In this document: in pieces, positions 11,901 through 26,900 of the stretch
Numbering within the stretch: the first letter of the stretch is position 1
How the letters are laid out: each line of letters opens with the position of its first letter
Source: Opisthorchis felineus
Lineage: Eukaryota > Platyhelminthes > Trematoda > Opisthorchiida > Opisthorchiidae
Reading direction: 5' to 3'
NCBI GenBank assembly: GCA_004794785.1
Contig: SJOL01010424.1
Span: forward strand, 226,949-290,948
Length of the DNA stretch: 64,000 nucleotides
The notes under the pieces: generated by a model
Database searches by the model: none
Told to the model about the DNA's origin: nothing
Seen by the model: only the letters and a program-made list of their open reading frames with translations
Translations under genes and position numbers: made by a program

Positions 11901-14900
11901 ATGTTCCGTCTGTCCATACTGATGACCATGGTAAGGAATCAGTTAATCAATCGTCCATTCCTCAACCTGCATAATAAGGGACGTGAGCTTCCAGGAACTG
12001 GACAAAATTTACCAGATTCACCACAAATAGCTCAAACACTTGCTGCCAGTAAGATTGCCGCTACAGAAGTTGAGGATCGACAACCCCCCAGGAAGGTGCC
12101 TCCGTTTGATCCACAACTACCCTGGCTACTTGCACGGAGATTCATGGAACACCAAGACTCGAGCGCACAAAATAACTCGAGGCCTTCGATGAATACTTGT
12201 CAGCAATATTTTAACTCAAAACAAGAATGTTCTCAAGAAGTGGATCCCTTTTTGCTCCCAGAGAAGCTGTCATCGCCCCCATCATTATTCAAACCATGCA
12301 GTGAAAATGGTTTGGAAAGTCATTCGGTTACCAATGTCACCAAACAAGTGTCAATACATCCCAGTTCCTCTGTGGTACACGTTTCGGAAAATGTGCTACC
12401 TTCTCCCACTATAGATAAGACAGTGTTATCATGCCCAACATCCATATTTCCGACCAACCAGCTAACACTACCTCATTCGGAAAACTGGAGACGTCGAAAA
12501 ACCAACTTGGGATGTGACTTGTATCGGAGTTTCCAGAATACTATGTTTAATCCTAAAAACCTTCAATTTGACGCCTTCTGCACCAGGAGTAACTCTCCTA
12601 AACCCCTTGATCTTAGCTATAAAAGGAGCAGATTCGTGAACAATACCGAACACATTTCGTTTCAGCATCAGGCTGGTAAAAATATGATGCACTATCCCCT
12701 AGGTGAGCAAAGAAATAATCACAATGCGGGCAGTCCTGAGGTCCATACACACCAACGTATAGAAAAAGCACCACAGCATCGGACGGACGGACGCATCAAT
12801 GCAATGAAACCTCCTAATGCAGGCCAAATAACTTCCAACAAGCCTCCAATTAATCCAACCACGAAAAGAAAGCGGGGAAGGCCGGCGCATATTCCTATCA
12901 GTGACAATCAGGTAAGCAAAGGATTTTCCCTTGCAATAAAGACGAACACTTGAAAGATGAAAATAGCTACCGGAGTTCATGGGTTAGGCCTGAAAGTAAC
13001 TAAATCTCGACGACCACGAATAGTGCTGCATGTCTGCTCCACCCACTTCCGATGCTACACAAAGGCTTAATATTTTGTGAGGCTGATTACTGAAGCTATC
13101 ACCACGTAGACCCCATAATCTATAGAAGATTACAGCAAACAGCCAAATGCTCGAAGAGCCAGAGAACTATTCTAAACGAAGTAGGGGGGTTTGGGATGAG
13201 GTCTCCGATGGCTTCTAAGCTGCTTGAACTATTCGAACAAATTCTAGTTTAAATCCAGGATCCAGTGTCTACTGCAAAGGACGAAATCCAGCTAGAGATA
13301 TTCTCTCTTACTGCTACTCTTTTGGCTCATCACACTGGAAACTAGTACTGATGTACCAGGCTGTTATCGTGGGATATCATTTTCCACTTAGCGTTTCTAC
13401 TAAAAGATGACTTAAATGCCGCCTCGGCGGCATCTGGCCATCACGTGCCACGCAACACTGTGGGAAGAACACTCTAGTCAAGTGAAACAAACGGCGTGGG
13501 TGGAAAATAGGTGCAGAAGGTTCCTTTATCATGGGCCTAAACCTTAGAACAGCAATGGACTAAACATATCTGAGTATCATGTCAGGGTGGATTGCTGCCA
13601 ACAGGATTGGCTGAGCAGAAAAGCTCAGGGCATATCGACAGAAAAACTTCGGCTTGGCAGTCTGGTTAGGAACTGACAAGGGGCTCACTCTAGCCATAAT
13701 CAGGAAAGGCCCAAGATACCATAGCACTCGATTTGACTAGCTGCTTTTATTTCGCGTCAGTGTCAAGGCCTGTCCCCCGAATATCCTCTTCAGCAAGGGC
13801 TTGAAATAGAAAACAAGGCCTCGTTCAGCAGACTTCAGCTGGGGACTCGTATTTCACGTCTCAAACGCAGGTCTTACTTTTTGCCCTCACGATTCTAATT
13901 GCTTGAGACGGTAAACCATTAAACCTTAGGTGTAAATATTTTCTGATATATTGCAGGAGCAGATAGAGTGAGCAAGGCTTTTGTTGGAGATTTTTGGAAT
14001 TATTGAGGCTTGAGACGGAAGCTCGTTCTCAAACAGAAACTGTTTGAAGAATAATTTCCGGATGATCATACAAGATATCGCGAGTTCTTACCATCCCTTC
14101 GCACATACTTGAGATTAGAAGGTTCCTTTACTATGATAAAGATGGATATAAATAGAGACCCTGATAAGAGTACTCACAAAACGAAACCAAAGACAGCAAT
14201 AAGCACAAATGATGGCAACAAAACTCTTCGGGCTATCGAGTTATTCAAACAGTTATCTTGGAGGTAAAACCCAAATCTTAAATAAAATTAGAGACATTCA
14301 GTACAAATCGCTTCTTACCTATCACAGAAAACGAAATTTAGTCAATAGCCACTAAATGCTTTGCCCAAAAATCTTTTTTTAAAACTGCCTCAAATTTTTG
14401 TACATTTCCACCCATGGGATCATATATATTTTCCTGAAGAGAGTACCCCCAGCATAATGGCCTTTCTTCCTTTACGGCATCGCTACAGAAGACTGCTGCA
14501 ACGATACTGGAACAGTCTATATAGCACTGAGTTCGCTCAACGTTTTCCCGCCACACTGCGCACTCGATAAAGCAGCTGGCAACATTATGTTAAAATGGAT
14601 TAAATCAGAACTCACTAAACCCACAATATCGGGCCTATTTTCCCCTATTATTCAAGTTATGCAATTGTCAATCCACCGTCCATATTTGAACCCTATTTAA
14701 TAAGGTTTAGGTCATGAAGTTAAGCATCGATTATTCTGGAAGTGGTCACAGTATATGGGCAGCAAAAGATCGAACTGTACCCTGTGGAAAACTTATTACA
14801 AATCATGTTCTAGAAAAGCACATTGGTTTCAAAGAGCCCCACTTTCACAGCCGTGGCTTTATTGGCATTTCGCACTCCAAGAGTAGGCTAAGATTCACAA

Positions 14901-17900
14901 CTCTTCTTATGAACAAACTGAAAATGAATTATCCTGTCATACTGGTTGTGAAATCTATGTTTTAAATGTGAAGGTCTCAACTAGGATAGGAGCTTATTTG
15001 TCTAAGAAAAATAGTGTCGATGGTCGAATTCCAAAAAACTCAGCTATGAGAATGCTTTAGCCCTTACTGAGACCACTCAAGCAGATGAAGAGCTCTCAGT
15101 GTTGTCCAAACAACGTGTTAGCCGACCAGCTTTCAGTAAGGTGTAAAGCAATTTCACCCGGTCGACTACTGAGGAACAGTTCAATTATCTTTCGTCTGAG
15201 AATTTATCGATCTTACCAAAGGACCCAATATTTACGTATGAGTGGATTGGATAACATTCTTCGACAGATACACTCACTTGCATATCAATGTGGTTTTTCA
15301 CGGATGACTCAACTGAATCTCTTCTTTGTGATATTCTTCAACTGAATGTGCTGCACAAAGACTGCTCCGTGTTTCAGTTGGTACGAGGCATCGCAGGATA
15401 TTTCCATAAAGGAAACTACTCACATGGTTGCTGAATGGATAAAAGTAGTTGGGCAATAGGATTATCTTGTGGAAATTTGTAAGTGACAGATGTGTTCATA
15501 TTTGTAGAACAGAGTCCCATAGATTGATTTGAGGTATGCGTCAAGAAGAGGCAACATTCTGACGGAATTACTCGAGCTCATGTAGTCTCGCAGTTTTTTA
15601 TCCGACTATCCACTGTCATTGCATCAAACACGGGATGGGTATGGAAAGCCAACTGATAAGAAAATGGACGTTTGAAAGGTGTGAACAGTCAATTTTTGGG
15701 ATTCGATATTACTACGTTTCAAAAGTCCTTGAGGTTCGAGACACATCCAACTGGATTGAAGGTGCTAACTTATATTAACGGGAAAGCAGAAAGAACAAAG
15801 AACAAGGGAAAATCAGAATATGAGGTGCATCAGACGTTCACGTGCCCTGTCTTACCAAGGTACTGTCAAGCTTAAAACCATAGCTTTCTAGACATATTTT
15901 TGGTTCAAGGCATCGATTAGGCACAGCCTCCGCCCAGCCTAAGAGTGGTTCTTTGGTTTGAAATTGTCAGTTCACAGTGGGTCTTGTGTACTTGTGCGGT
16001 TGGGGGAATGTTATGCGGTGGATGTTTATGGAGCGTTTCTGACTGATTAGAGCGGTGATGTAGACAAGTATTATACAAAATGAACTCTCCGATTTACCTT
16101 CCCAGGTGCCTTCACCCGTGCGTTTATATTTGTTAACGCGGTCCGAGTCGTACAAAGTGGGCAGACTATGCCTCACAAGTGATGGTGGTGTGTTTATGGG
16201 CACTAGGTTAGCTGCAGAGAAATGTGCTCGGCTGCATTCTGTAGTCGATAATTGATATGGTTATACAAATCCTCTCTTTTAAATTCTAAGCGAATATGCA
16301 CTTTCGTACGAAGTTGGTTCTGCTCTGGACACGGCTGAATTGGGATGCTTTCTTAGGAAGCACCTAGACATCCCTTCCTTCAGACTTCCTCGTGTATTCT
16401 GAGCCTTAGTTCCAGAGGTTCATGAGGACAAAATTCTGATGACATTGATCAACAACGGGTCCTCTTATAACTGAGGAGCGCAAGAAGCCCAAAGTGATGG
16501 GGATTTTGGTTGATGCTTCTGCGTATGAAGCCATCTGCCATCTTATGAAAGCAAGTCGCTTTCTGACATAATCTTGGATTCAATGTGTTTAGATCCAGGA
16601 ATATCTGGTCTGTGTGCACGGCATCTTCACATATGATAAACCTGTTGTCAACTTAACGTTTGTGGCACAGTTTTACTTGTTCTCTAGAACAGCTACAAAT
16701 ATGTCTGCAAGGGTGGATCTGAAGGACTGTCTATGACTACTCCACCTGTCTGGTGAAATGCACGTTTTACGTTTACCTAGACATCACTCAAGTGGATAGA
16801 AACAAGACACTCCACAAGTATCACATGCGTTCTCTGGTTTCGAGCTTTGACTCACTGGATATATTTTGTTTTCAGATGCACGTCCAACTATCTGCTTCTA
16901 CACATCACAAAAGTGAACCGTGGAGTCCGCTATCCTTCGCCGTGGACCGGCTGACCATTAGTAAAAGTGCTGAAGTAAAAACAAAGCCCAACGCGAATGA
17001 CTGCACACAGGGCAACCATCCTCGAGTGACAAGTACCTACTTTCCACTAGTCCCGGAGCAGCAACAATCGTCTTTTCGTCAGGTTGAAAAACCGAATGAG
17101 TTATCCCGGTCCGAACTTCACTACCGACTTGCCTACTTTCTTGTTCGAGATCTCCAGCCCCCAGAGGTTTTGGATGAAATTGGTTTCAAGGTAACATAAA
17201 TCTCCAAGTGTTTAAAGACAACTTGATGCTGTTCCCAGCCTCTATTTATCTTTTCTTTCTTTGCTTTCAAACCCAGGAATATTATGAAAAAGGCAAAGGC
17301 ATACATGGGGCCTGTAATACCTTTCCAGGAAAAATATTCAGTCAACTTTTTCTGGGAGGATTATCCTCAAGAGAACTTACCTCAAGAAGCGATCACTTTC
17401 AGTTGATCATTGAGGCTTATTTGAATGAGGTAACCCCTCTCAGTAGAGATGCCCTGGAAGAATGGGCTAATTCTGGTCCACCCACTGCAATTTTTCCGTT
17501 ATTTATCCACTGGCCTATAAATAGACAGGTTTGTGTGACATTACGAGGACTGGAGTAGTCGATCCTACAATAGCCCTTAGGGTTAAATTTCACTACACGC
17601 CTGCTCCGGAACTCTCTATAGTGCAACTAGCAAGTGTTGTACATTCTTCGGATCAGTCACTCCAGCCCCTTAACTAAACAAAAGCGGCGAAGTGGCTAAA
17701 TTTGACCACAGACGGCCGCACTGTATTTTTTGCAGAAATGCTAAGATAAAACAGTGGGATGTACACGCAATTTTCTGTCGGAAATATTTAAACGACTTAG
17801 GAGGATTGTCATGGATGTTCTTCTGGACGGAGAGATACCTTCTTCTGGAACTCGATGTCGACCAAAAGCGATGACCTGGTGGCTCTAGGTCTAAATTAGC

Positions 17901-20900
17901 CAACAATGAAAAGTCACTAATGAACTAACCTAGTACCTTCTGTTGGCAAAGTCCCAGCAACAGACAGTGGTTTGTGCGAAAACAAGTGTGCTGTACTTTT
18001 CTACCTACCTATGGGTCAGTTCATGTTTTACGGTGTCATTATCCACATATTTATCAGGACGATAAGACCTAATTTCTCTGGTTACGACAGAAGCCATAGG
18101 TTTGTTTCAACACATTGGTGAATCGGCAGGTATGTTAAGGCAGGAAGCGCGTATGACTTGTTAAGGGATTACAGATCGGATTATAAACCCTGCAAAACTA
18201 TACTGACCAAAAAGCTCCGCAAAAAATACTGCTGTTTATTTGATCGAATTCTTCGCATACTGATTTATTCGTAGATTACTTCTCTCCGAACATTACACTT
18301 GCTAGGTAGCTTGTGGTAAAGTATTAGGACCACCCCATTGGCCTGTTTTGATTTGGTTGACATGTGGTAATCAATATTCACGCAAACTTTATGTGCTGAA
18401 AGTCAGTGCGGTATTAAGTATGCCAATAATAATTGAGTAGCTAAGTTAATAACTGACTGCAGACCACCAATTTAAGGTCAGCATCTGTTTGTCATTTGTT
18501 GTGGCCATGATTATGCAATATTACGCCACAAAACGAAAGCTGATCTGTTGCTAAGTTTCCCAGTTCTTCAACGTTCTGCGCAACCCTTCCTCTCTATTCT
18601 CAATTTTGAACAATGCTAAGTACTCCCATCTTACTGTGGCTTTCAGCCGTCTCCTGTAACATTCTGATTCTGTTTAAACCCCTATTTTCTTGTCTCAGCT
18701 AGGATTCACTACTTGATACGCATTTTTGACCCATATTGACATCCGATTCCCGGTCCTACTTCTGACTTGTTAGGACCTGCGACCATCTTTAAAAGTTGTC
18801 TTGGGACTGGACGACCTGTCACAAGCCCTAAAGTATCTCGGCAAAGAATTTGTGTCAAGTTAAGGTAGCCTAAGATGTATGCAACCCATTAGGTTTTGTG
18901 CAGGATAAATCGATTCCAAGTCTTTATGTAACATATTACTCGTAAGATTATTGAAAACTCTTCACCAACCCACGACCGGCTTCACCCATCTTCGGGCTCG
19001 TCCGGTAGGCGCAGTGCCCATGTTTGCGCCAATCTGATGTTCTACTTGAACACCACAGTGTTCACAGTTGGCGTAACACACTCACCTGCAAATTGCTTTG
19101 GTGCTAACAGCAGGCTTAACTGAATCTCTCTTTTATGCAGTTCTCCAAGTGAATTTCCTGCAACAAAGGCTGCCTCACATTTCATCTGGCATGATGGTCT
19201 AGATATCGCAAGATATTTTCCTGGCCTAGCATACTAAGTCTGCAGAGACGCTTTCACTCTTACCTAGACTTCAAAAGGGTGGTCTTCAATCGAATGTGCC
19301 CCATCAAGGGAATATAGTATGACATCCCGGAAATTCTACCAAGTGGAACAGCAGGCGAATTTTGCACGTTCGTTGTGTATTTGGCGAATCGCATCCAAGT
19401 TGGGTTCAAGTAGAACATAAGGTTGAGGGGAACTCAGGGACTATGCTTGCCTGATGAGGTCTCAAAAAGATGAAGCCGGTCTCCGACTGTCGAAGGGTTT
19501 TCAACAGCCGTGTGAGTAATATATTGCATGAAGAAGCTGTCGTCACCCTCAAATAGCAATGCATGACACCTGCCACTCATATCGAAGTGAGCACAATCAT
19601 CGGCAGCTACGTGGCGTCACTCAATCACCACGAGCCCAAGGCAAAATGACCAGTTCAAATCCTCAGCTGGAGAGTATGACCAGGAAATGACATCACACCA
19701 TTAAACTCTTATTGAATCGACTTAATTTGATGTAGCCGCTAATTTTGGCCTTGGAGACTCACATAGACCCCGTTGGAATATAAAAGGTGTCACTGGTTCA
19801 GTGCAAGGAGCGTGCGATACGGTTCTTACTGCTCAGCCTACCTCGAGGAATGATCCTCCGTTGAGGGCCTAGTTTCGGTTCCTTAAAACCTGCTTTCTCG
19901 TGTAGCGTGAAACATATTAGGATTGATCTACCTCCCGAGTAGACGAAGAGAACAGCCATTATTGACCAGCGGTACTTGTGCCGCTGCTCCAAGATTTGGT
20001 GTGATTTAAGATGTTACCATTGCATTCCTCACCTGATGAAAATCCTACTTGATGCTTCTGGATTCGTATCCAATGTGTTGGAGTAAGAAGTCACATTATT
20101 AAAAAGCCAGAGGCCATTATGTAATGTATGAGAAGTACACCCACTCGTTTAAAATGGTCAGTTTTTGAAGTAAAGTTGAAATGCCTGATGCGTATTACTC
20201 CGTTACAAAAGCAGTCAACCGAGATATAGATATCGACTCTGTATACGCCAACGTAATCAAGCTACTCAAAGGGAACCGCGATTGAGAGACGAAGGGATCA
20301 GGTGGTCCATGGAACCAGGTGTTATTCGAGGGTATCAAGCTCAAGGTTTATGTAGACGCCGATCAATAACAGATACGGAGGAATCGACTATCCAAAAGTT
20401 CGGTCGAGACCCGGTCAGCATGACGTATACAGAGGCAGGCACAGCACTACTCAAAACCTACACCCGAACTACGACGCAAAGCTAAAACCCTACGTCCCGA
20501 TGATATCACTACGACTGCAGCCAAACTAGCCAACTCCTCGAACAAAAAATGATCGGTGAGCTGTTTTCTTGGGTGCTTATCCGGAGTGACTACATATCGG
20601 ATCGGCAGAAGAATGAATTTTAGGCGGACCGGGCTGAGTTAAGACGATAATAAGGTTTGGAATGGTCAATAATCACATGTTTTCACTCATTAACTCTTAG
20701 GCAACCTAGCTGATATCAACACTCGACATCCGATATGGGATAAAAGTGCCTTTTTTGCGTAACTGGTAACTTTACCTGGGCTAAGATATCTCTGGGAAGC
20801 CCGAACCTGGACAAAAGACGATTAAAGTTCCCAGAGAGGTCCTCTATCTAAAAAACCTTGCCGCCAAGCAGCGATATTTGACGTAGGTGTATCATAGTAC

Positions 20901-23900
20901 CAAAACCCTTAGGGAACAAGTCGACGGAAGTTCTGCATCCTCCGACCTAGATAACCAGAAAACTGTTTTGTCAGAACTCCAGCAACTGACCACTTGGGTT
21001 TGAGAGTCTCTGTGAATGAGGGATAGAAATCCTCCAGCTTGGCCCCTCAGGTTGCTAAGATAGGCAAAACTATCGCACAATAATCAGGTTCAGTCTCCCT
21101 AGGTAGCTCGGCAAACGAGTAGGTTGTTCGCTCAGTGTGTGGCTAGATTTTAATTATCCTTTCACGAAAGCTAACTGTTGTAACATAAAACCAAGTTTGT
21201 AGGTAGGTTCTTGTTGGGAATCGTCAGGTGCGCGTTGAGAACGGAGATATATTACCCTTTGGTTTCAAGCTGCTGAAAGACGGAATAAGAACCACACTTA
21301 AAATCAAACCCTCTGGCTGCACAAACTGATCGGGGAATGTGTGGTCCGGGCAGTAACATCCAAAGATTGTTAATCATTGAGTCCCATTAGAGACGAAAGC
21401 GCCCGTGCAAGTACAATTTTTGGGATCCGACCACACCGTCTGAGAAGTCTGCATCGCGAACTATATGCATCTGCAGTTGCAAACGACGAAAACTGTAGTT
21501 GATCGTAGTAGAGTTTAAGTTCCACCAGTCAATGTCTAGGTTGTGTGGTGAAGTACACGTCCAGTGATATTAGCACAGACCGAGGAGGAAAAACGTATAC
21601 TTTCTTATGGATCTATCTGATGCTTCAGGAGATAATGCTATTTGAAAGTCAATAATGACAACGCGGTCCTTCGAACAGTGGATTTGAACCCTTCCTTTGG
21701 GAGCGGATAGGCTAAGCACAATACCATGTACTATACGTTGTTCTCTCAACCGAACATGCCTTGACACTCACTTTCCAGGACATGAGCAAACTTTCGAGAT
21801 TGCTTATTTTCACCTACGAAGACTACAAATGTTAGTGTTGCGTACTCAACAGGACCCACCAGAAAGTGGAAACAAACATCACTTTCGAAAAACCTCACCA
21901 TCCGGTTTTTTGTCACACACAGGTTGCTACTTTATGGAACATGCTGTTACCCTTGAAAATGACCCCTTGTTTAACTATTATGGCCAAATTTGTGTGCGAG
22001 ACATCTTAGTGTTTTCCCCTGCCTTTGTTGTTGTCGTTACCGTTGTCAAGGCGATTTTCTGCTGTTGTATGTGATGTGGAAAAAAACGGTTTACTCAAAG
22101 TTCACAAGGTCAACAAAACCGCTTCTAATTTGACATACAATATGCTCAGACCACTTCAGAAATACTAGCTTTGTAGACCAGTCAAATCGTATGGGATGAG
22201 TTGGCTTAAGTGCGATGTTTTCCTCACGTGTGTTCAAGTAAATGCATTTTGGATTCGTTTCGGTAAACATAAGTGGGCGAGTCCATACCGAAACCATGGG
22301 ATTTATGGACCCTGACCTGGGAAATACCTGGATTCATGAGCATTGATTGTGGTAGGTTGAATTCGCCATGCACAATGAGGAACAAGCAAACTTAATCACT
22401 CTTACATTTTTTTCAGTGACCTCGAGTTTTCCCTCGAGGAGATTAGAGGGACGAGGGAAGTTTGGTGAAGTGCTTGCCCACATTTTCAGGTCAAGGATTA
22501 GGAATTCGGTAGAAATTATGGTGCTAATATATCACTGGTCTAGTTCCAATAGTTAACTCATTCCGATGTTGTCAACGGATGCGCGCACAAGTCCCGAAAA
22601 AGCTAGTTTATTCGGGCTGTCAACCGCATGAGTTCGCCACATCCACTTAACACATCCATTAGGCTTTGCGTCAACCCCCAGAGTACACAATCTATTCTGC
22701 CGGTCTGACAAACCAAATCAAGCGAGATAAAGCAATTCTCACACAAAACCATCGTAGTCCGGGTAATCGGTTGTCAAAATAGGTCAGTTTCATCATTACC
22801 CGAGACAGCTGGTTGCAAGGTTGCTTATGTATTCACCCGGTCTGCTGTCCAACAAAACAGGCCAGGAGTCAAGATCAATTTCAAATGCAGGTTCACATAA
22901 ATGGGTATTACTCAAACCATCATGTAATTTTTTTACAGAAAATAATTCCGTTGAACTCGGTTGAACCGCAAAAATCCGAGAGAATACCAAGGAAATTTCT
23001 CTGGGACACTTTTAATAGGGTGTTGAGGAGCAATGCTGTTAAATTTCCATAATCCGTCAACCTCTGCACGGTCACCAAGTAGTCTTACTGAAGCATTTAG
23101 ATATTTAGGTCTCATACAGTCCCAGCGGAAACAAGTGAGCAAACAACCTGAGAGTGTACCCATTCTCTTCCAGATTTACCTGTCTGGTCGAGCTACACCG
23201 ATTGACCGTTTCCGCATGAAGTTTGCGTTGAGCCGCATGCTCAGCCAGCTGGACACCGTAGAACCGGGACAGAGACAGAGACTGAAACTGAACTAGAGGG
23301 AGCAATTCTAAAACCATCAGTATGTTTAACTGACGGCTGATGGTTGTCAAATCATTTGAGGTCAACTGAACAGCTGAAACCCACAGTGTATGCGGAGGTC
23401 GATCTGGTGGCCCATACCACTAACAGGACACAGCCGAAGTACACACATATGGCTAGCTAGTGATAAGCAACAATCATTTTGGTCTAATAAATGGTGGTCC
23501 AAGAATGTCACTCGTAGAATCATTGTTGTTGTTATCAAGTGCGAACAATCTAGAGAAGTAGACCGAGGGTATGTATTAGTAACAAGTCAAGCCCGGTTGA
23601 CATCCGCATGGATTTCTGTCGTTAGCCATGAACTAACTTGGTGCGGTCTGTCAGATTGTGGCCAATAGAAACCACTCCTGGTGCGACTGTAGGGCAAGTG
23701 TCATATGAGCATTCTGAACAGTGGCTAAAGTACACTATAAGTCACACAGAACAAAACAACCAACCCACTTTTTATACTAGTAACGCGCTGCACTTCAAGA
23801 CTGTGTGAAATACACACAATCGGATTGAATGGCAATCATATGTGTTATTTCTGGAATTTGCGTAAAGTTCGCCTTTGCTTGAAGAGATGACGGATAAATT

Positions 23901-26900
23901 CAAACTTCCGGACAACATCCATTTTTCAGCCTAGCCAGAAGCAATGTTAAGAAAATTTCCGATTCTTGTTGCTACTTTGGTTGGCTAATTGTGTAGAAAA
24001 AGTGAACGGAATCAGGAGGGTATAACCATTTGAAATGTGGATTTTGGCGTGGAAAACTACAGTTGAAGAATCCTGATATCAAACTGAGCCGCTAGCTATT
24101 GTACGAATTGTAGATGGTAACACCAAAATACGAATAGAAGACAAAAATGACTGCTTTTGGGCGCCACGTATACTCTGCATTACGATGAATGGTCTAGGTT
24201 GACCGAAGTTTCCATCTATACACCTCTCTATGGCCAGTTCTTTCATATGCAGCTTGCTGGAAGTTCATCAGCAGTTTGGTTATTTTTTGCTGCGGACTCT
24301 ACCTTGTGATGAAGTATTCTATGCCATGGGGGAAAGGAGCGCGAAACTGCCTAAAATCCACCCTCTTCACACAACCTCATAAAATTTATTCCAACAGTAG
24401 AGCTACTAATACGGTTTCATCTTCAAACTTTTTGTAAGAAAAATGCGTCTTGAATTTTTAAAGCTATTGACCAGCATCTGAAAATCCTGATGAATCTACT
24501 CAAGTATACTTAGAGCCGAGGTGACCTATGGATCAGCAGTTGGCAGCATAGATTGAATAGATGACCTCGGAACCCATCCCTACTAATAGAATATAAGTAA
24601 TCTGTACACAAAGTAAAATGCTTGGTAAATCGTCACTCGGGCAGCCAGTCAAGCCAGATCGTGTGACGTTGGCTGCGTGTTTAATGGATGAGTGAAACTA
24701 TCCCCATTAATCAACAGTAGATGAAGAACAGCGTTACAGTCCAAATCGCCGTAGAGGTCCGCAGAATTTTGTTTGCCGATGATTTCCAGTCCTAATACTT
24801 GTACTTCAGGTTTCGTACTGCGAATGAAGTCAATCTATGCAGAAGGCCAAGGGGCAATGAACATTTATTTTATGCTTCTTGGAATTTAGAAGCATTCCTC
24901 ATCTCACTGATAATTGTGGGGAATCGAATTCTGGACCGACCGCCGGCCATCAGTTTAACAGTAGGTTATCTGACTGTGAATGACCGATAAGCAGCGTGAT
25001 TAACTTGGACGGGATATAGCTCTATTTACACCTCATTCACCATTCATGCCACGTGATCTGGTGTTCACTAGCTTCCGGATAGCCACTAAGAAAGGAAAAA
25101 GCTCGGTGTTTCTTACGACTCACCTGTCTGATGCGGCCATTTCGTAACTTTACAGAATTTCAAGTTATTCGAACATGAAACATGATTCATATACACGTAT
25201 AAAAAACACGATTATGCTGCCCCCCCCCCCAATGCACCGGTGTCGCCTATTCGTGATGGTTCTTGCTTGTTTTGCAGTGCTGTAGCTAAAGCCCGTCGAG
25301 CGCCAATTTTGGCAATGTAGGAACCGCAAGATGAGTTCCGATCTTAGTGGGTTTTATTGGTCGTATATGTTGAAACTGTAAACCTCGAGGGGACAGATGG
25401 ATCCATTATCCTTTGGGTGAGGAGTTTATCGGAAGCACTTTTGTTCTTGTCACTTTCGTGGCACACTTTAGGTCCACGCACTGCTAACAAGATGGTTAGT
25501 CCCAAATCTTAGGAAGTTGAATCGTATACGTGTTTAGACCTGGAGTGAATAAGTAAATAAAATGAACTCAGCTGAAGCAATACTCGGTTATCAACAGCAG
25601 TAACGAGTAACTATTCCTGGGTACACGAGACGGGTGTTTTTCGTTAAATAACAGGTTTTCCAATAACTAAAGCTGGTCAGACATCGTCGTTGATATACAT
25701 ACTTCGTTAAATGTGGGGGTAATTCTTAAGTCTCGTACCAAAGCGGCCTATGGACACTGTTATTTTGTTTATGATCAATCTCTTACCCGTCACTTCATGA
25801 TGGCTTATATGTGATGCTGTCCAGAATTGCAAAAAATACAATTAGCCCATTTGAGTGACAATAATCACACGCATGTCGACCTTATTCCCTTGTTGTCCAT
25901 AAACTTTATCATCGTCCACTTCTGAGGCACCTTGTCAGAAAAATGGCTGATAAAACATTTCTTTTTTCTAATTACTATTTGTAGACGCTAATAAATTCAC
26001 TTTTGCTGAATAGTACTAACACAGCCGTTGCTAACAGTTATTGTGGACTGCCATCTGCTGAAGAAATGCGTCACAGAGTGTTGCGACGGTTGTGCCAAAA
26101 GACATCACAGCGTTTAGAAGACGAAGTACACATGGAGTTACTGAACGGACGTGACGAACCCAGTCATTTGGAACCGAACACTGGAAAATCCTACCAATTC
26201 TTTATACCAATCTCACTTGTAATCGATTTTTGGGACCATCCAGTTACAACGTCACCGTGCGTCCACTCGCTCGAGGATTCAACTCCCACGAAAGGTGTGG
26301 AGGTGTACGCAGACACTATTCTTCATTTGCCCACTGCCCGACAACCATTCAAGAAGGTTGTGTTTTCCGGCGCACAAAAGGTGATCCCTTCACTATTGTA
26401 CTTACTGAAAAGTATCACATCCCCTTACGTTTCGTCAGTCCGATTTGAGTAGGACAAAATTTGTTTAGTGTATATTCATTGGCTGCCACTCCCTTCACTT
26501 TGAATGTTGCACAACTTACAGGAGTTGTGCTCAGTCTTAGCTTGTTCCGCTCCAAAATATGAAACAGACTTGTCCCGTACAAAGGTGGTCATTGAGTCCA
26601 CCAGGAGGAATAGCTTTAGCCACCAGGACACTTGCATCTTTCACATATTTTGGCGATCGTTTTATCACGTGGTGCATGAATACCACATGAAGGATGGAAA
26701 ATTTTCGCCCGCACATTAAGTTGGGTTAACAAAAAGTCAGTTGTCCTTCTGTCTGCATGAAAATTTTGCAGAAGGCTCGATTTATTGCTACAATATTTCA
26801 AATCTACCAAGAACTTGATGGTGATGTGAGCAGTAGGAAGAAATTTTGCACAATAGGTTGCCACTGCCAAGCTAGACCCATCTGTCGCTTTCCATGATGG

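Larger units (their letters stand above)
17529..25984 (+). other. Intron 4 (about 8.5 kb) with an inverted hammerhead-repeat pair
   Basis: It runs from GTTTGT at 17529 to the acceptor ttgtag at 25984. It holds a minus-strand hammerhead repeat (18945-19215) and a facing plus-strand copy (19365-19535), and an 11-base C run at 25220-25230. The remaining sequence contains only short open frames on both strands that look like chance, and I see nothing else that can be named in it. Confidence 0.55.
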
